From: Sphaerolaimus hirsutus
Taxonomy: Eukaryota > Nematoda > Chromadorea > Monhysterida > Sphaerolaimidae
Direction of reading: 5' to 3'
Length of the DNA stretch: 64,000 nt
Assembly (NCBI GenBank): GCA_964036195.1
Contig: OZ038456.1
Coordinates: forward strand, 17,732,001 to 17,796,000
The notes below the pieces were generated by a model, which had not been told where the DNA came from, searched no databases, and worked only from the letters and a program-made list of their open reading frames with translations. The translations under genes and the position numbers were made by a program. Shown here one piece after another: positions 31,263-43,057 of the stretch. The first letter of the stretch is position 1. Each line of letters opens with the position of its first letter.

Positions 31263-31763
31263 CCCTCGCTCACTTGCAACCTCCCTCCGCCTGCAGGGAG
31301 GGATGGCGCTGGCACACTCACCGACTGTCGATTTGTAGCATGTTTACTGTTTCATTAAAATCTAATTGGAACGTTTGTAGTGTTCATCTAGTGATGCAAA
31401 AGCGCCATGAAAAATGGCGCCATTAAAATCTCTATCGCGCATTAAAAATAATTGAACGATGGTGCTTTCTGAAAAAATGCGCCATGGTGCCTTCTGAAAA
31501 AAATGGTGCCAACAGTTGAATTCAACTATTTCCGCCAAAAATTGATGCCAGCGCCACGGCGCCATTCCATCAGTAGTAAATATGTTGATCTGCCTTGCAC
31601 TTCACAAACGGTTTCAATCTCATTACAAATGCATAGCCCCAGCTAGAGCATTGCTTCAAGGCAAAACGGATCATTTCATTATCAAGAAATTACACAAATT
31701 CTCAAAATTAAACGATAAAATTTCAACAAATCTTTAAAATCAAATGTTTAGCTACCGTCTAAA

Positions 31764-33244
31764 ATGTCTCTTTCTTCCCTATTGGATTGTCCAATTTGCA
31801 TGGACACTATACACCGGCCAAAAGTTTTGGCGACCTGCCAGCATACAGTGTGTCTCAGATGTCTGTATAAATTGTACATTGAAGGGATTGGCTACAATAG
31901 AGGACAAGCGAATGATCTGATTTTGTGTCCTATTTGTAAGACACCCTGTCCTTTGGGTGAAGGTCTGTCTTATTTTTTGCGTTACAGTGTTTTAGTTCAA
32001 TTGTTTGGGTAGTTAAGGTAAATTATAAGTTATATGAAAGGTTCATGCGATAATAATGTAATTTATTTATTTTTTTCTTGACAGTCTTCATTAAGTTACA
32101 TACGACTTTTCTCATTCCCTGTCGCTTTTCTTGTGACTTGGCAGTTAAAGAATGTGCTCCATTTGTGGACATCATTTGCCACATGATATTACCTTCACCT
32201 TTACATATTCACTTCAACTTCCATTGTACATATTGCAATTTGTAGCACCTTAAAATACAGGAATCCCGCACCAAAAACCTCTAACAATGGGTCAACTCGA
32301 TTCACTTATACCCAACAATTTGACTATGGGTAATTTATTGGATTTTTGGCACACATCCAAGGATTTGTCAAAAGAAGCAAAGTATAGAAAGGGATTGAGG
32401 TATTATGTAAAGGAATTGAGGAAAGAATTACAGAGGTATAGAAAGAAGAGAAAGTCTTTGAAAGTAGAAGTTTGTTCATTCTTTTTATATACTTTATTTT
32501 CTAACATTTCTACAAATAAACTACCTCACAAAGTTTTAAATATCAATCCAAATGTGCAAAAAAAACACAAAAGTAATGGTGACACAAAATGTGTGATGAA
32601 GCCCATAGAATCAGGCTTCAATTGATTATACAGCCTGGGGGTCTTGATGCTTGGCTTGGCATTGAGTGTGAGAAGTTCCATGGTGGTGTGCACCAAAATC
32701 TTGGGGCCTTTTACGCTATAGACATAGCACTTGTGTTTCTTCCCTAATTTACCACTATTTCAAATGTACCCCCACATGGTCCAGTTGACTGCAATGAGTA
32801 CAGAAACTGACATAATGTCATATTCACACACACAGTAGACAAATGCAACACGCATATTACATACACCACTCCACTTAAAAAAGACTTGAGTTTTCTTGCA
32901 CTCAGGCAAGTCCCAAACACCGAAGAAGGCATCACAGAAAGCACAAGAGAAAGCACAAATATGATAAAAAGAATGGCCACAACAACACGAAAAAGAAGTC
33001 AAAGAAAAAGAAAATTAAAAAGAAAAATCACAACAAAAATCAAAAGAATGGACGTGATCCAAAGAAAGGTATGAAGGGTTCCCGATCCAGACACAAGAAA
33101 AAGTCTAAGAAATCACACAAGAAAAAGACAAGACACAGAAAAAGAAAAATGAAGACAAAGACTTTAAAAAAGAACAACAGAGTTGTTGTATACAGAACTG
33201 TTGTGGTGAGGGAAAATGCATCCAAATGTTGTGTGATTTTGTGA
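31764..33244 (+). CDS. RING-finger protein with basic C-terminal tail
   Basis: Three exons fit in phase: 31764-31962, 32261-32463 and 32906-33244; the second donor could also be at 32470. The predicted protein has about 246 residues. The N-terminus carries a RING finger (residues 9-60: CPIC, then CQHTVCLRCL, then CPIC), which usually recruits an E2 ubiquitin enzyme. The middle has GQLDSLIPNNLTMGNLLDF, like the segment after the RING in TRIM-type proteins, then a charged coiled stretch (KELRKELQRYRKKRKS). The third exon is extremely lysine/histidine/arginine-rich. TGA is directly followed by AATAAA (33245-33250), supporting the 3' end. No TRIM B-box is seen. Function is inferred from the RING only; the third exon is the least certain. 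Confidence 0.65.
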
Positions 33245-33449
33245 ATAAAATGTAGGTATAATATGTATGTAGGTATTTGTTTTGTGATAATCTTGTCTTT
33301 CAAAACTGTTGTGATCAATTATTTACTTCAATCAATCAATTTATTATTTACGATTATTGGATCAGAATTAAATGTGTTTGGCAAATTTTGTAAAAATACC
33401 AAATATTGACATTGAATATACTGTATTACCTTCAATTGATATATGTAAC

Positions 33450-34101
33450 TAGGGTGTCAAAAAAATTTTTTTACGGAAAACCGAAACGGAAAAAATTTTC
33501 CAGCGGCCGGAAAACGGAACGGAAAACGGAAAAAAATTTGCACTTGGCGGAAAACAGAAACGGAAACGGAAAAAAAATTTCAGCGGCCGGAAAACGGAAA
33601 GAGGCCGGAAAAACGGAAACATTAAAATCAAATTTGCACGGAAATGGAAAAACTTGCTGAAATTTTGCCGGAAAATGGATAAAATTTGCTGAAATTTTGC
33701 TGAAAGTGGAAAAAATTTGCAGTAATTTTGCTGGAAACAGAAATTTTTTTACATCATTGACAATCTGCATGAATTTTTACCAGTTTGGCTGATCAGAAAA
33801 CATAAACTTGAGCCTGAAAAAGGTAAAATGAGGCAGAAAAATGGATAATTGAGGCGGAAAATGGAAAAAAGGCGGAAAAACTGGAAATTAAGGCAGAAAA
33901 CAGAAAAAAGGTGGAAAAACTGAAAATTTAGCCAGAAAACGGAAACTGAGCCGGAAAAACGGAAACAAAAAAAAAGTTGCCGGAAAACGGAACAGAAAAC
34001 GGAAAAAAAATTTCAGCAGCCGGAAAATGGAATGGAAAACGGAAAAAATTTACCTGTGGAAAACGGAAACGGAAAACGGAAAACGGAAATTTGACACCCT
34101 A
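33450..34101. mobile_element. TTTCCG-array hAT-like element (imperfect target duplication)
   Basis: Ends TAGGGTGTCAAAAAAA and AATTTGACACCCTA, with arrays of CGGAAAACGGAAACGG. The flanking 8-mers TATGTAAC and GATATAAC match at six of eight positions. Same family as 7278-8397 but without the transposase remnant. Confidence 0.7.
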
Positions 34102-34454
34102 GATATAACACTTTTTTTCTGCACCTTCAATTAGTGGGTATCTCCTAATTGCTTTGACCAGATTTTGCAAACTTTTAACCAACCCTGAACAAAAACACAA
34201 TTCATTTTATCAAATGGAATGTAACACAATTGTGAACCAGGCCCAGCTGACAAGTTGATAAAATACAGAGTTATATGGGTTCCCTTCCTTATACTAATAT
34301 TTCTGGCGAAAAAATAACCGCCCCTCCCCTCGAATAAGCCCCCCCTCGAAATACCCATCCTCAAAATTTCCACTCTGAAAAAATAAACCCCCTGGGGGTA
34401 TTTCGAGGATCTACGGTAGTTACTTTTTATAGGAGTAATACCTACAATAGGAGG

Positions 34455-34955
34455 TACCGTATTTCCTCGAAATACCCGCCCCCCTCGTTTGACCCCCCCC
34501 CCCTCTCGAGACCACTATGAAACAATCACCCCCCCTCGAAATACCCGCCCCCCTCGTTTGACCCCCCCCCTCTCGAGACCACTATGAAACAATCACCCCC
34601 CCTCGAAATACCCCCCCCCAGATTGAGTGTAAAGAGAACGTACATGACAAATACTGCAGTTTGTGTTCTGCGTAGTGCAGAACACACGTTAAAACAATGT
34701 CGTAATCACGTTAGAACAGTGTTTTTACCATCTACGTACTATAATACTATTGGTCTACAGGAGTCTATACATGTCAGTTATTGATGCATTTTTCTACCCC
34801 AGTGTACATCACAAACGACGATTTTGTACTGGGATTTGAAAAAATTTCTGGCGAAATAATAACTCCCCCTTCGAAATACCCCCCTCGTTCTACCCCCCTC
34901 TCGGGACCACTATGAAACAATCACCCCCCGGGGGGTATTTCGAGGAAATACGGTA
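34455..34955. mobile_element. TACCGTATTT-family element, partly duplicated
   Basis: Ends TACCGTATTTCCTCGAAATAC and TATTTCGAGGAAATACGGTA. A unit of about 75 bases (CCGCCCCCCTCGTTTGACCC onward) is repeated in tandem near its left end. The core again holds GCAGAACACACGTTAAAACA. Confidence 0.75.
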
Positions 34956-36318
34956 ATACGGTACCTATATTTTAACGAGATAACATTTACGGAATTGGCT
35001 CCAAAGATTGCAAAATAATTAACCATGACAAAAAAATTTAAAAGATTTTGGTATTAAATTTTCTAATTTTTCACCACAAGAAAAAGAACACTTGAAAATT
35101 TAGAAGCTGAAAAAAATATTTATCAGTATTTTTTGTTCATAATCTGTGTAAAATACAAAAACACATCATAAAACTTTGATTTAACATACATTTAATATTA
35201 AAATATATTTACAAAAAAGCCTGCAAAACAAAGACGTATTCAAAATTGACCAGACAATAAACTAAAATGCAAAAGTACAGCGAAAAAACTGTTTTGGAAA
35301 ATTTCGAAATTCAAAAATTCATCTCAGAAAAAACACACTTTACAATTCTTAAACACTTTTCGCCAGTTTGCCAGTTGATAATGCGGTTTTCCCATCACTA
35401 TAGAAAAATATTCGATGCAGGGATACCAATCCCATTTTTTGAGATTGATTAATAATCCTCGTTCAGTCAGTGCAGTCAGTTTGTATTTATGTCCAGGAAA
35501 ACATTTATTTCCCCGCAAAAAAATACCGGCGTGTGCGGAAAAACGGTGGCGGGAAATCGTTAAAACAACAAAAAATTATTTTGAACTACATCACTAATCA
35601 GTAATCAATATCACAAAAATTTATAAAAAAACGAACACTTTTCCCAATAATCCCCCCGCTGCACATAAATAGATGTGTGTATACTCGGCGACCGCAAAGT
35701 ATGCTCAGAATCCTACCATAATTATGTGAATAGAATCTTGTGATAAATTTCGTAATTAAGTATTCCACAGTGAATACAAAATATAATGATGAAAAAATTG
35801 TATAATCTTTGGTTCTTTATTCAGATGGGTTATGGTAGATTTCCATACTAAGTGAGATGAGTATACATACTTATTTACGCAGGAAACAGCACACATGCTG
35901 TGTACACGTGGGTGCATTGAAAAGTTCACCTGTGAATATGTGTATTGCCTGTATAGAATACTGTACACTGGTATTGCTGTGCATACAACGTGTACAGTGC
36001 AGGTAAATAAATACGGTGTGGTTCATCTGAACTTTTTATTGAGAAGTTTATGTTATATTCTGAAACCAATTGGCTTGAAAATGATGATGCTTTAAAACAT
36101 GCACAAGGTCACTCAGTTTTTGGAAGCTGGAAATTTGAGATTGTTTTTTTGGCAACATGATGTCATTTTACAACATTTTCAGGACACACTGTTTGTCAAG
36201 TGCAATTTCAACTGCACAATAACATGAAATTCTGAAAATGCAAAAAAACACCGATCATTATTTTAAAAATACTTATAGATTTTCAGTTTCCAGAATGAAT
36301 GGATTTACACAATCTCAC

Positions 36319-36508
36319 CACTCAACACAAGCACATTTTTTGGCAAAGCTTTGATTTTATGCATTTGAAAATCACAAAAAAACGTTTCAATTGAGCCACC
36401 CGGTACTGTATTTATTGGCGTATCTTCAGCCACATAACTGACTAATGCGACCAATAGTAAAGTGGTAATGTGATGACTTTTTGGTAATGTTTTGATGTGT
36501 AATTCCAT
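36319..36508 (-). CDS. Possible first exon of a secreted or membrane protein
   Basis: ATG at 36508 opens a 63-codon frame beginning MELHIKTLPKSHHITTLL then LVALVSYVAEDTP, which resembles a signal peptide. It ends at a good donor TTGAGTG|GTGAGA (36318). Phase 1 would fit the orphan exon at 30123. No family is recognised. Confidence 0.35.
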
Positions 36509-37436
36509 GCATCAATTGGAAGTTTTGTACGGAAGTACTTCATTTTTGGTATCATGCATAGGATTTTTTGTTACGAATTTCGTTGTAGAGATGAATTTAT
36601 TTGCATTTCGGTTCTTAGAATCCGCTCAATAAATTTTTAGGTAGGTATACACAAAATATCATTTTTATCCTCTTATTTCTACTCACATCGTAAATGACCG
36701 CAATTTGCAATGGATGTACAAAAATGTGTTTGTGTACCTATTTTGTAAAAATTTCACACATGTATACCAAACACTTGATGCAAGATTGTGGTCAAAAAAT
36801 CATAGTGAAGATTGTGTTATCTCATGCATGGTTTAGTGACTATAGTGTGTGTATAAATTGTTGCTACTATTTTTTTACCTAAATAGCAAAGCCATTGTAT
36901 GTTTGAAAGCCGATGGCATTTTTATGTTTCGATTCATGTCATGTTTATGTGCACATTTTCTGCATACCATATTTTTTGCTGGACTTCGCATTGAACAACT
37001 CCTCAGTCCATTAAATCATACCAAAGTAGCTCCCAGAAATTCCCTCAAAAGAATGTGGTTCATTTGCTTTTATGCAGGTATTTTTCTGTGCCTTTTGTTA
37101 GAAAAGTTATGTTTGTGACAACAACATCCATCTTCAAAACTCATCAACTCAACATGATTTATTCACATAAAAATATAACCACACGATACATTTTCCTATT
37201 TTCTCATTCTATCTTTCCATTTTTGATGCATGCTTTTTCCCCTGGGGGCGTCAATCCTATATAAAATTTATCTCACATCACGAAAAACCGTTGACATATG
37301 GTATTCTAAACCTGTTGACAACGATATTTTTTCATCTAAAAATTGTGGGAAAACGTTAAAAAACCCTACAAGTGCCGTTGTACTGAACCTTTATTGTTGA
37401 TTTTAGCTGAGAAAACAAAAAGCTGCAAAGCCCATC

Positions 37437-37739
37437 TTAAAGTGCAGTAAGCTTTTCAAAGTACTTGGCTCGGGTTTTTTTCTCTCGAATGATTCTAGAA
37501 AATTGACTGGAAGAAAGCCAGCATTTCGAGTAAACATTATTCTGAAATGTTTGATGAGTTTTTTTTGTTTTCACCAGTTTTTGCACACTACGAATATTTC
37601 CAAATATTTTATGTAGGTGAAATAACTTGTCATATATGCAGAATTTTCTGCTATTTTGAACCGCACTGCCTTGTATTCTACTGACGGCACACCTTGCAAC
37701 GAAATTTACCATATTCCATCTGAATACACGAACAGACAT
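37437..37739 (-). CDS. Small intronless ORF, possible mitochondrial-type protein
   Basis: Starting from the second methionine (MSVRVFRWNMVNFVARC) the frame encodes 100 residues, basic and low in acidic residues, with the arginine-rich amphipathic look of a mitochondrial presequence. It ends REKKTRAKYFEKLTAL. A hAT-like element inserted 21 bases upstream of this start codon, so its promoter region is disrupted or replaced. No family recognised; may be chance. Confidence 0.3.
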   Translation of the reverse strand: MSVRVFRWNMVNFVARCAVSRIQGSAVQNSRKFCIYDKLFHLHKIFGNIRSVQKLVKTKKTHQTFQNNVYSKCWLSSSQFSRIIREKKTRAKYFEKLTAL

Positions 37740-37767
37740 TAAAGTTTTTTTCCCATCACATCGCATT

Positions 37768-38675
37768 TAGTGTTGTAAAGGCACCGGGGCACCGGTGCCG
37801 CGGTGCTGGGCACCGAAGGGCACCAGCACCGGTGCTGGTGCGGTGCCATTTGTTTCAGAATAGCACCGGTGCCGGTGCGGTGCGGTGCCATTTTTTTGCC
37901 GGTGCCAAAGGTGCTAGCACCAGGGCCAAAGTAAAAGGCACCGGGAAAGGCACCGGCCAAGGCTTCATGTGCTGTGCAATTTTGTCCATAGTATGTGCTT
38001 ATTCATATTTCAAAAAACAGCGATATATTTACCCAACCGTTTTTGCCTATTTTGTAAACCTCCCATCAAATAAATATACCTACTGTGAAATCCATTATAC
38101 CCGATACGTGATCTGATGGATGAATCTAAAATTTTGTTGAATTTAAAATCATTTTTATATTTTATATTTATCTTACTTTTTTGTTCAAAATATGTTGTCA
38201 GTTCATGACAGAGATAGTTCCATTCTCTGTACAGCAACGACTCCGATCAGTAGACAATAGTGGCTATGGACATTGTAGTGAATTAAATATTTTATCTTTC
38301 ATTTGTAATCATTGTAATTGCTTCATAAAAGTGATTGCCACATCATTCTGATCATTTTAAGTGCTCAACCATCAAAATCGGTTGAAAATTCATGGAAATA
38401 TGCACTTCCAATGTGAGACCACTGAGAAACTGCCCGATATTTACTTCAGAAATTCCAGCCCGGTGCGGTGCCTTTCGGTGCTAGCACCGGCAACCCGCCG
38501 GTGCCCTTCGGTGCCGGTGCCATTTTTTCCAAAAGGCACCGGTGCCTGTGCGGTGCGGTGCCATTTTCTGGCTGGTGCCCCAGGGTGCCAGGTGCCCTTT
38601 TCATGCATTGGCAAAGGTGCCGGTGCGGTGCGGTGCTGTGCGGTCCCATTTTTCCCGGTGCCTTTAACATCACTA
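37768..38675. mobile_element. hAT-like element with GGCACC arrays
   Basis: Ends TAGTGTTGTAAAGGCACCG and GGTGCCTTTAACATCACTA, with perfect 8-bp duplication ATCGCATT (37760-37767, 38676-38683). Both arms are arrays of GGTGCCGGTGCGGTGC. The about 480-base centre has no array and no recognised gene. Confidence 0.85.
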
Positions 38676-38683
38676 ATCGCATT

Positions 38684-40160
38684 GCTCCCACTTTTGGTGA
38701 ATTTGATGCACTTGGTGAACTTTTTCACGTGACTTTATTCATCAAAATATCGTATCATTCATTGTATAGTGGGTGTTATATCCGTCCAGTTTACTAGTGA
38801 ACACATAATGCAATTTGGCAATTTTCTTGTCTAGCCTACATGTATTTGTTGCTAGTATATAAAATAAAATGTACACTGCGAGATTTTTATCTGCGATTTT
38901 CTGCTGAGATTTCATTTCATGATTCAGCTATTAGGACTATCTCATGCAAGCTGCTTTATCGGATTTGTGTGGGTGTAAACAATCGTTTGCTTTCGTGAAT
39001 TCACATGTAAACATGTACCTATTTATGTCTGAATGTGGCCATGCTCTGTTTTTGTTGAATCAGATAAGATTTTGCGCTGACGTAATTATTTAAGTGTTTA
39101 TTTTTGGTGAAAATACCATTTTTCTGCTCTAAGCTACTCCTGTTATCCAACGCACATGTGATAACTATCACCTACCTAATTATCCTAAATCCTCGAATAA
39201 GTCCCCAGGGGAGTTATTTTTTAGTCAGAAGTTTTTGAGGGGGAGTTATGCAAGGGAAGGGGGAGTTATTCCAGGGGGAGTTGTTTTTTCCTCACACAAC
39301 TTAATTCATTGTATGGATGTGGTCTGTCAACTCAAGTAATTCAGGTATGTAACTATCTGGCAACAATAAAACAATGTGTATACACTGCATACACAGCATG
39401 CATTATTTTACATTTTTGTATTGTATCCTTTTCATCAAGAGGGGGATTTATTCGAGGGGGAGTTATTTTTTCCTCACCTCGCCAACAGGGGGAGTTATTC
39501 AAGGGGAAGTTACTCGAGAATTTGCGGTATTCTGTATTTATCCGGTTTATATCCACCTGAAAAAGCAGCTCTTCAACAAAAAAAAACATGTTTACCGTGA
39601 TTTCCACACAAAATGTTCACTCAGTGACAGTAAAATTCATGCGTTTTTTCGTTCTGTATTTCGTAGTTTTACAGACACTTCAAGGTCAATTTGTGAAGAC
39701 TGTGGCACTTTTCACTCATTTCATTTTCACAACGAGAATTCATTTACCCAATTTAATTTGACGTAGGTAGACTTTAAAACATAGTTTCTGTGTAAAAAAG
39801 CCCACAGTTGGTGATTTCCACAGAAAAAATGTCCTCATTTCTGCAAGGAAATGACACAAATAGAAAATGCACCCAGCATTTTTCAAAAGTTATACAGTCT
39901 CAAATAATCAATTACTGATAAAATCGCTCTGAAAGACACATCAGAGACTATCACAAACTTTTTACCTGCGTGGAAAACATATATTCCGTTCACGTCATTC
40001 TTTTATGATAAGGTAGTGTTTTGTATTTTATCATGTGAAAAAGTGCAAGAATGTGACGTGTAAAAATTATCACCAGATACATTGACTGTGCATTAAGTAT
40101 TGTACGTAGTGTAGTCTAGTCTAAATTTCATCAGACAATTTTTGGTGTACCTCTCTGACT
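38684..40160. other. Spacer with one GAGTTATTCGAGGGG element
   Basis: AT-rich sequence. About 39190-39530 holds a CCTCGAATAAGTCCCC / ACTCGAGAATTTGCGGTA element of the TACCGTATTT type. No coding signal with family similarity was seen. Confidence 0.5.
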
Positions 40161-41607
40161 AGTGATGTAAAGTACCAGGGGCTTCCTATTTAAAGAGAGC
40201 CAAGATGTTGGAACCAAACTAGGTACTTCTTTTGTGCCAAGCGCCTTGGCTTGGCGCTTCTTGCATTGACTCTATCGACTGAGGCCTAGTACACATCTAG
40301 ACCCATTACACATATAAACCCATTACACATCTGGATCCATTACACGTTTAAACCCATTACACATCTAGACCCATTACACATCTAAACCCCCTTAGATGGA
40401 TAATACATATAATGTAAAAAATTTTTGGCGCGTTAGGGCGCAAATCCCCACCCCATTCTTTAATATGTTTTTTCAGGTGTCAACTTGCATTATTAAAGTG
40501 CCAAACATTGCCAAAAGTCCTAGTACCAAATATATAGGTATAAAATAGATAGCTATATTGTAGACGTTTGCGGCAACGCCAACGCCAATACTGCTATAGC
40601 GCTGGCGCTTACAAATGGTGTCAGCACCATGGCTCCATTCCTTTACTATAGAGCCAAATTTTAGGGGGGGGAGGGCGCCGCCCCCCCCCCGTTCGCCAGG
40701 GTCCGTATACAATCCGCCCCCCCCCCGCTCAAAAATCCTGCGTACGTCCCTGCCGGGGGCAATTATTCGAGTAAATATGGTATTTAATTATGGTAAATAT
40801 GTTATTTATTTACACTTATTTTTATATTCAATTTATAAAATGTTTTTTAATATTTAATTTATAAATAAACTTATAAATAAGTTAAAATAAACAAATGTAA
40901 AAAAATCGGCTTAGATGTGTAATGAGTCCAGAACAGGTATGGGATAGAATTAGATGGGTGCCAGGTAATGGGTTTAGATGTGTACCGGCACACAGACACA
41001 GGTGCTTTTATGCCAGTCATCCCAGAGTCATAAGCATTGGCATTGAGCCAACTGCAATGGTCCTTTTTGCTTTGCCAGCGTCATGGCGCTTTTACATCAC
41101 TAACCATGTCACCTTAAAAACAGTGTTCCCAATTTTCAGTTTCCAAGAAGAATCATTTCTCATCAAGTTTGAATATGGCAAAACTGTATCACCATGATGA
41201 GAACTTTATCTGTGACGCCATTCCATTGAATGGTGCCATTTTTCTGGCACAATTATATCACCAATTCACAGAAAAGTTTTTCACGTGCACAGACAGCCAT
41301 TAAACAAATTGCATTCATATTGATTGCAGCGTATAATTTTTAAGTGTTTACTTCAACTTTTCAGTGTAAAAATTCTAATTTCAGATGCTTGAATTAATGC
41401 ACTATTTGTAAGCGAGAGTCAACAAATCCTATAGCGCTTCCATGGCTTCAGCGGTTGGACGGTTATTCAGAAAATCCAAATCGTGAGTATTTATTTCCAG
41501 TATTTTTGTGTATTGTGACAACGAGGTTTGTAGATTTGGAACCCAGCAGGGGTTCAGTTTGGAACCAAGCATAGGTGGACATTTGCCAAATCACAAAAAA
41601 CGACATG

Positions 41608-42720
41608 GGGGCAGTCCCAAGCCCTGTAAAGTGTAAAGTATAGTGTCAAATATCAATCTATACAAAAAAGAAAATATTTTATTACTGAACCTTGCATGAC
41701 AATTGACACTTTACTTTACATTTGTCACAGGGGTATCTTGAATTTTGACCCTCCACAAATCGCTTCTCTGGAGGGATAGATAGCTGAAAAATTTTCTGGG
41801 GGGGAGGTTGGGGGGGGGGGTTGTGGTGGTTCGATATACAGTCTTTTTCAGGGCATAGAAGGAAGAAAAGGGAGAAAAATCGCTAAAAGTAGGTGTAAAA
41901 TGGCTCAAAATGGGTATACAAGAGCATATAGTACTAAATATACCGTATTACCTCGAAATACCCCCATGGGGGTTTATTATTTCGCCAGCAAAATTTGAGG
42001 GGGGGTTAATTCGAGGGGGGGTTTTATTATTTCGTCAGAAATTTTCGTAAGGATCGTAGTAAATAGTAGGCATTTGCATACCCAAAACAGGTAATAAATG
42101 TGTTCAAACAGGATATATTTGGACATAATAACTACATAAACTAGCCTATGTGTAGCTGCAATGCTGATAAACAGTAATATACATCATGTACATTGCGTAC
42201 ATAACGTATTTATTATGTACATGACGTACATCATTCCGAAGGGGGGTATTTCGAGGGGGGGGGGGTTTATTATTTCCCCAGCCCATTTTGAGGGGGGTTA
42301 ATTCGAGGGGGGGTTAATTCAAGGGGGGATAATTCGAGGTAATACGGTAGCTGAAAATAGGCAAAAAGGGATCAGAACCATGATTTTGGAGTGAAAATCT
42401 ATAAAAAGGTTTTGAGCAATTTTGTGGTTTTGTGGTTTGATAAATAGCAATTTTGAGCAAAAATTGTGGTTTAGTTATGCAAAAATCACTCCAGATAGGT
42501 AGATAGCTGGGCGATTTGGGGGGGTGGGTTTAGCGGGTAGTAGCCCAAAATTTTGCCTCCGGGATGGATAGATAAATAGCTGGGCGGTTTGGGGGCGGGG
42601 TAACCCCCCCCCCATTCGAGACCTCTGATTTGTCATGACAATTGACATTTTGCATGACATTTTACATAACATTTGACACTTAATTTTACAGGGTCTGGGA
42701 CTGCCAACTGGGGCAATACC
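41608..42720. mobile_element. Introner-family element split by a hAT-like element
   Basis: The left part (41608-41727) begins GGGGGCAGTCCCAAGCCCTG. The right part (42636-42720) ends CAGGGTCTGGGACTGCCAAC. They are separated by the hAT-like insertion 41728-42627. Further fragments of the family continue to about 43010, just upstream of the first numb exon. Confidence 0.6.
41728..42627. mobile_element. Nested hAT-like element, CAGGGGTATC family
   Basis: Perfect 8-bp duplication ATTTGTCA (41720-41727, 42628-42635). Ends CAGGGGTATCTTG and CGAGACCTCTG. It contains a third-level insertion, a TACCGTATTACCTCGAAAT element at 41941-42349. Confidence 0.82.
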
Positions 42721-43057
42721 CGACCCTGTAAAGTGAAGTCTCAAATGTCATGCAATGTGTCAATTGTCCTGACAAATAAAAAAATAAAGTGTCAATTGTC
42801 ATGACAAATAAAAAAATAGTGTCAATTGTCATGCGAAGTTCAGTAATAAAATCTCTCCTTTTGTTTTGACTGACACTTTACATGACGTTTGTCAGTTCAC
42901 TTTACACTTTACTGGGTCTGGGACTGCACCCAGATGGCAATCCCAGATCGTGTAAAATGCCGTGTAAAGTGTCAAAAGTCATGCAAAATGCCCTGCAAAA
43001 TGGCGACCGAGTCATGAAAAATGCCACAAAACCCTCCCAAAAATAACCTTTTTCTAG

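Noticed and set aside
32744-33318. Hydrophobic minus-strand frames
   Set aside because: Antisense of the lysine-rich RING-gene exon, which reads as Phe/Leu-rich on the opposite strand.
40164-41100. Another complete hAT element with TAGTGATGTAAA ends
   Set aside because: The ends face each other but the flanking 8-mers (TCTCTGAC and ACCATGTC) do not match, so these may be two different copies.
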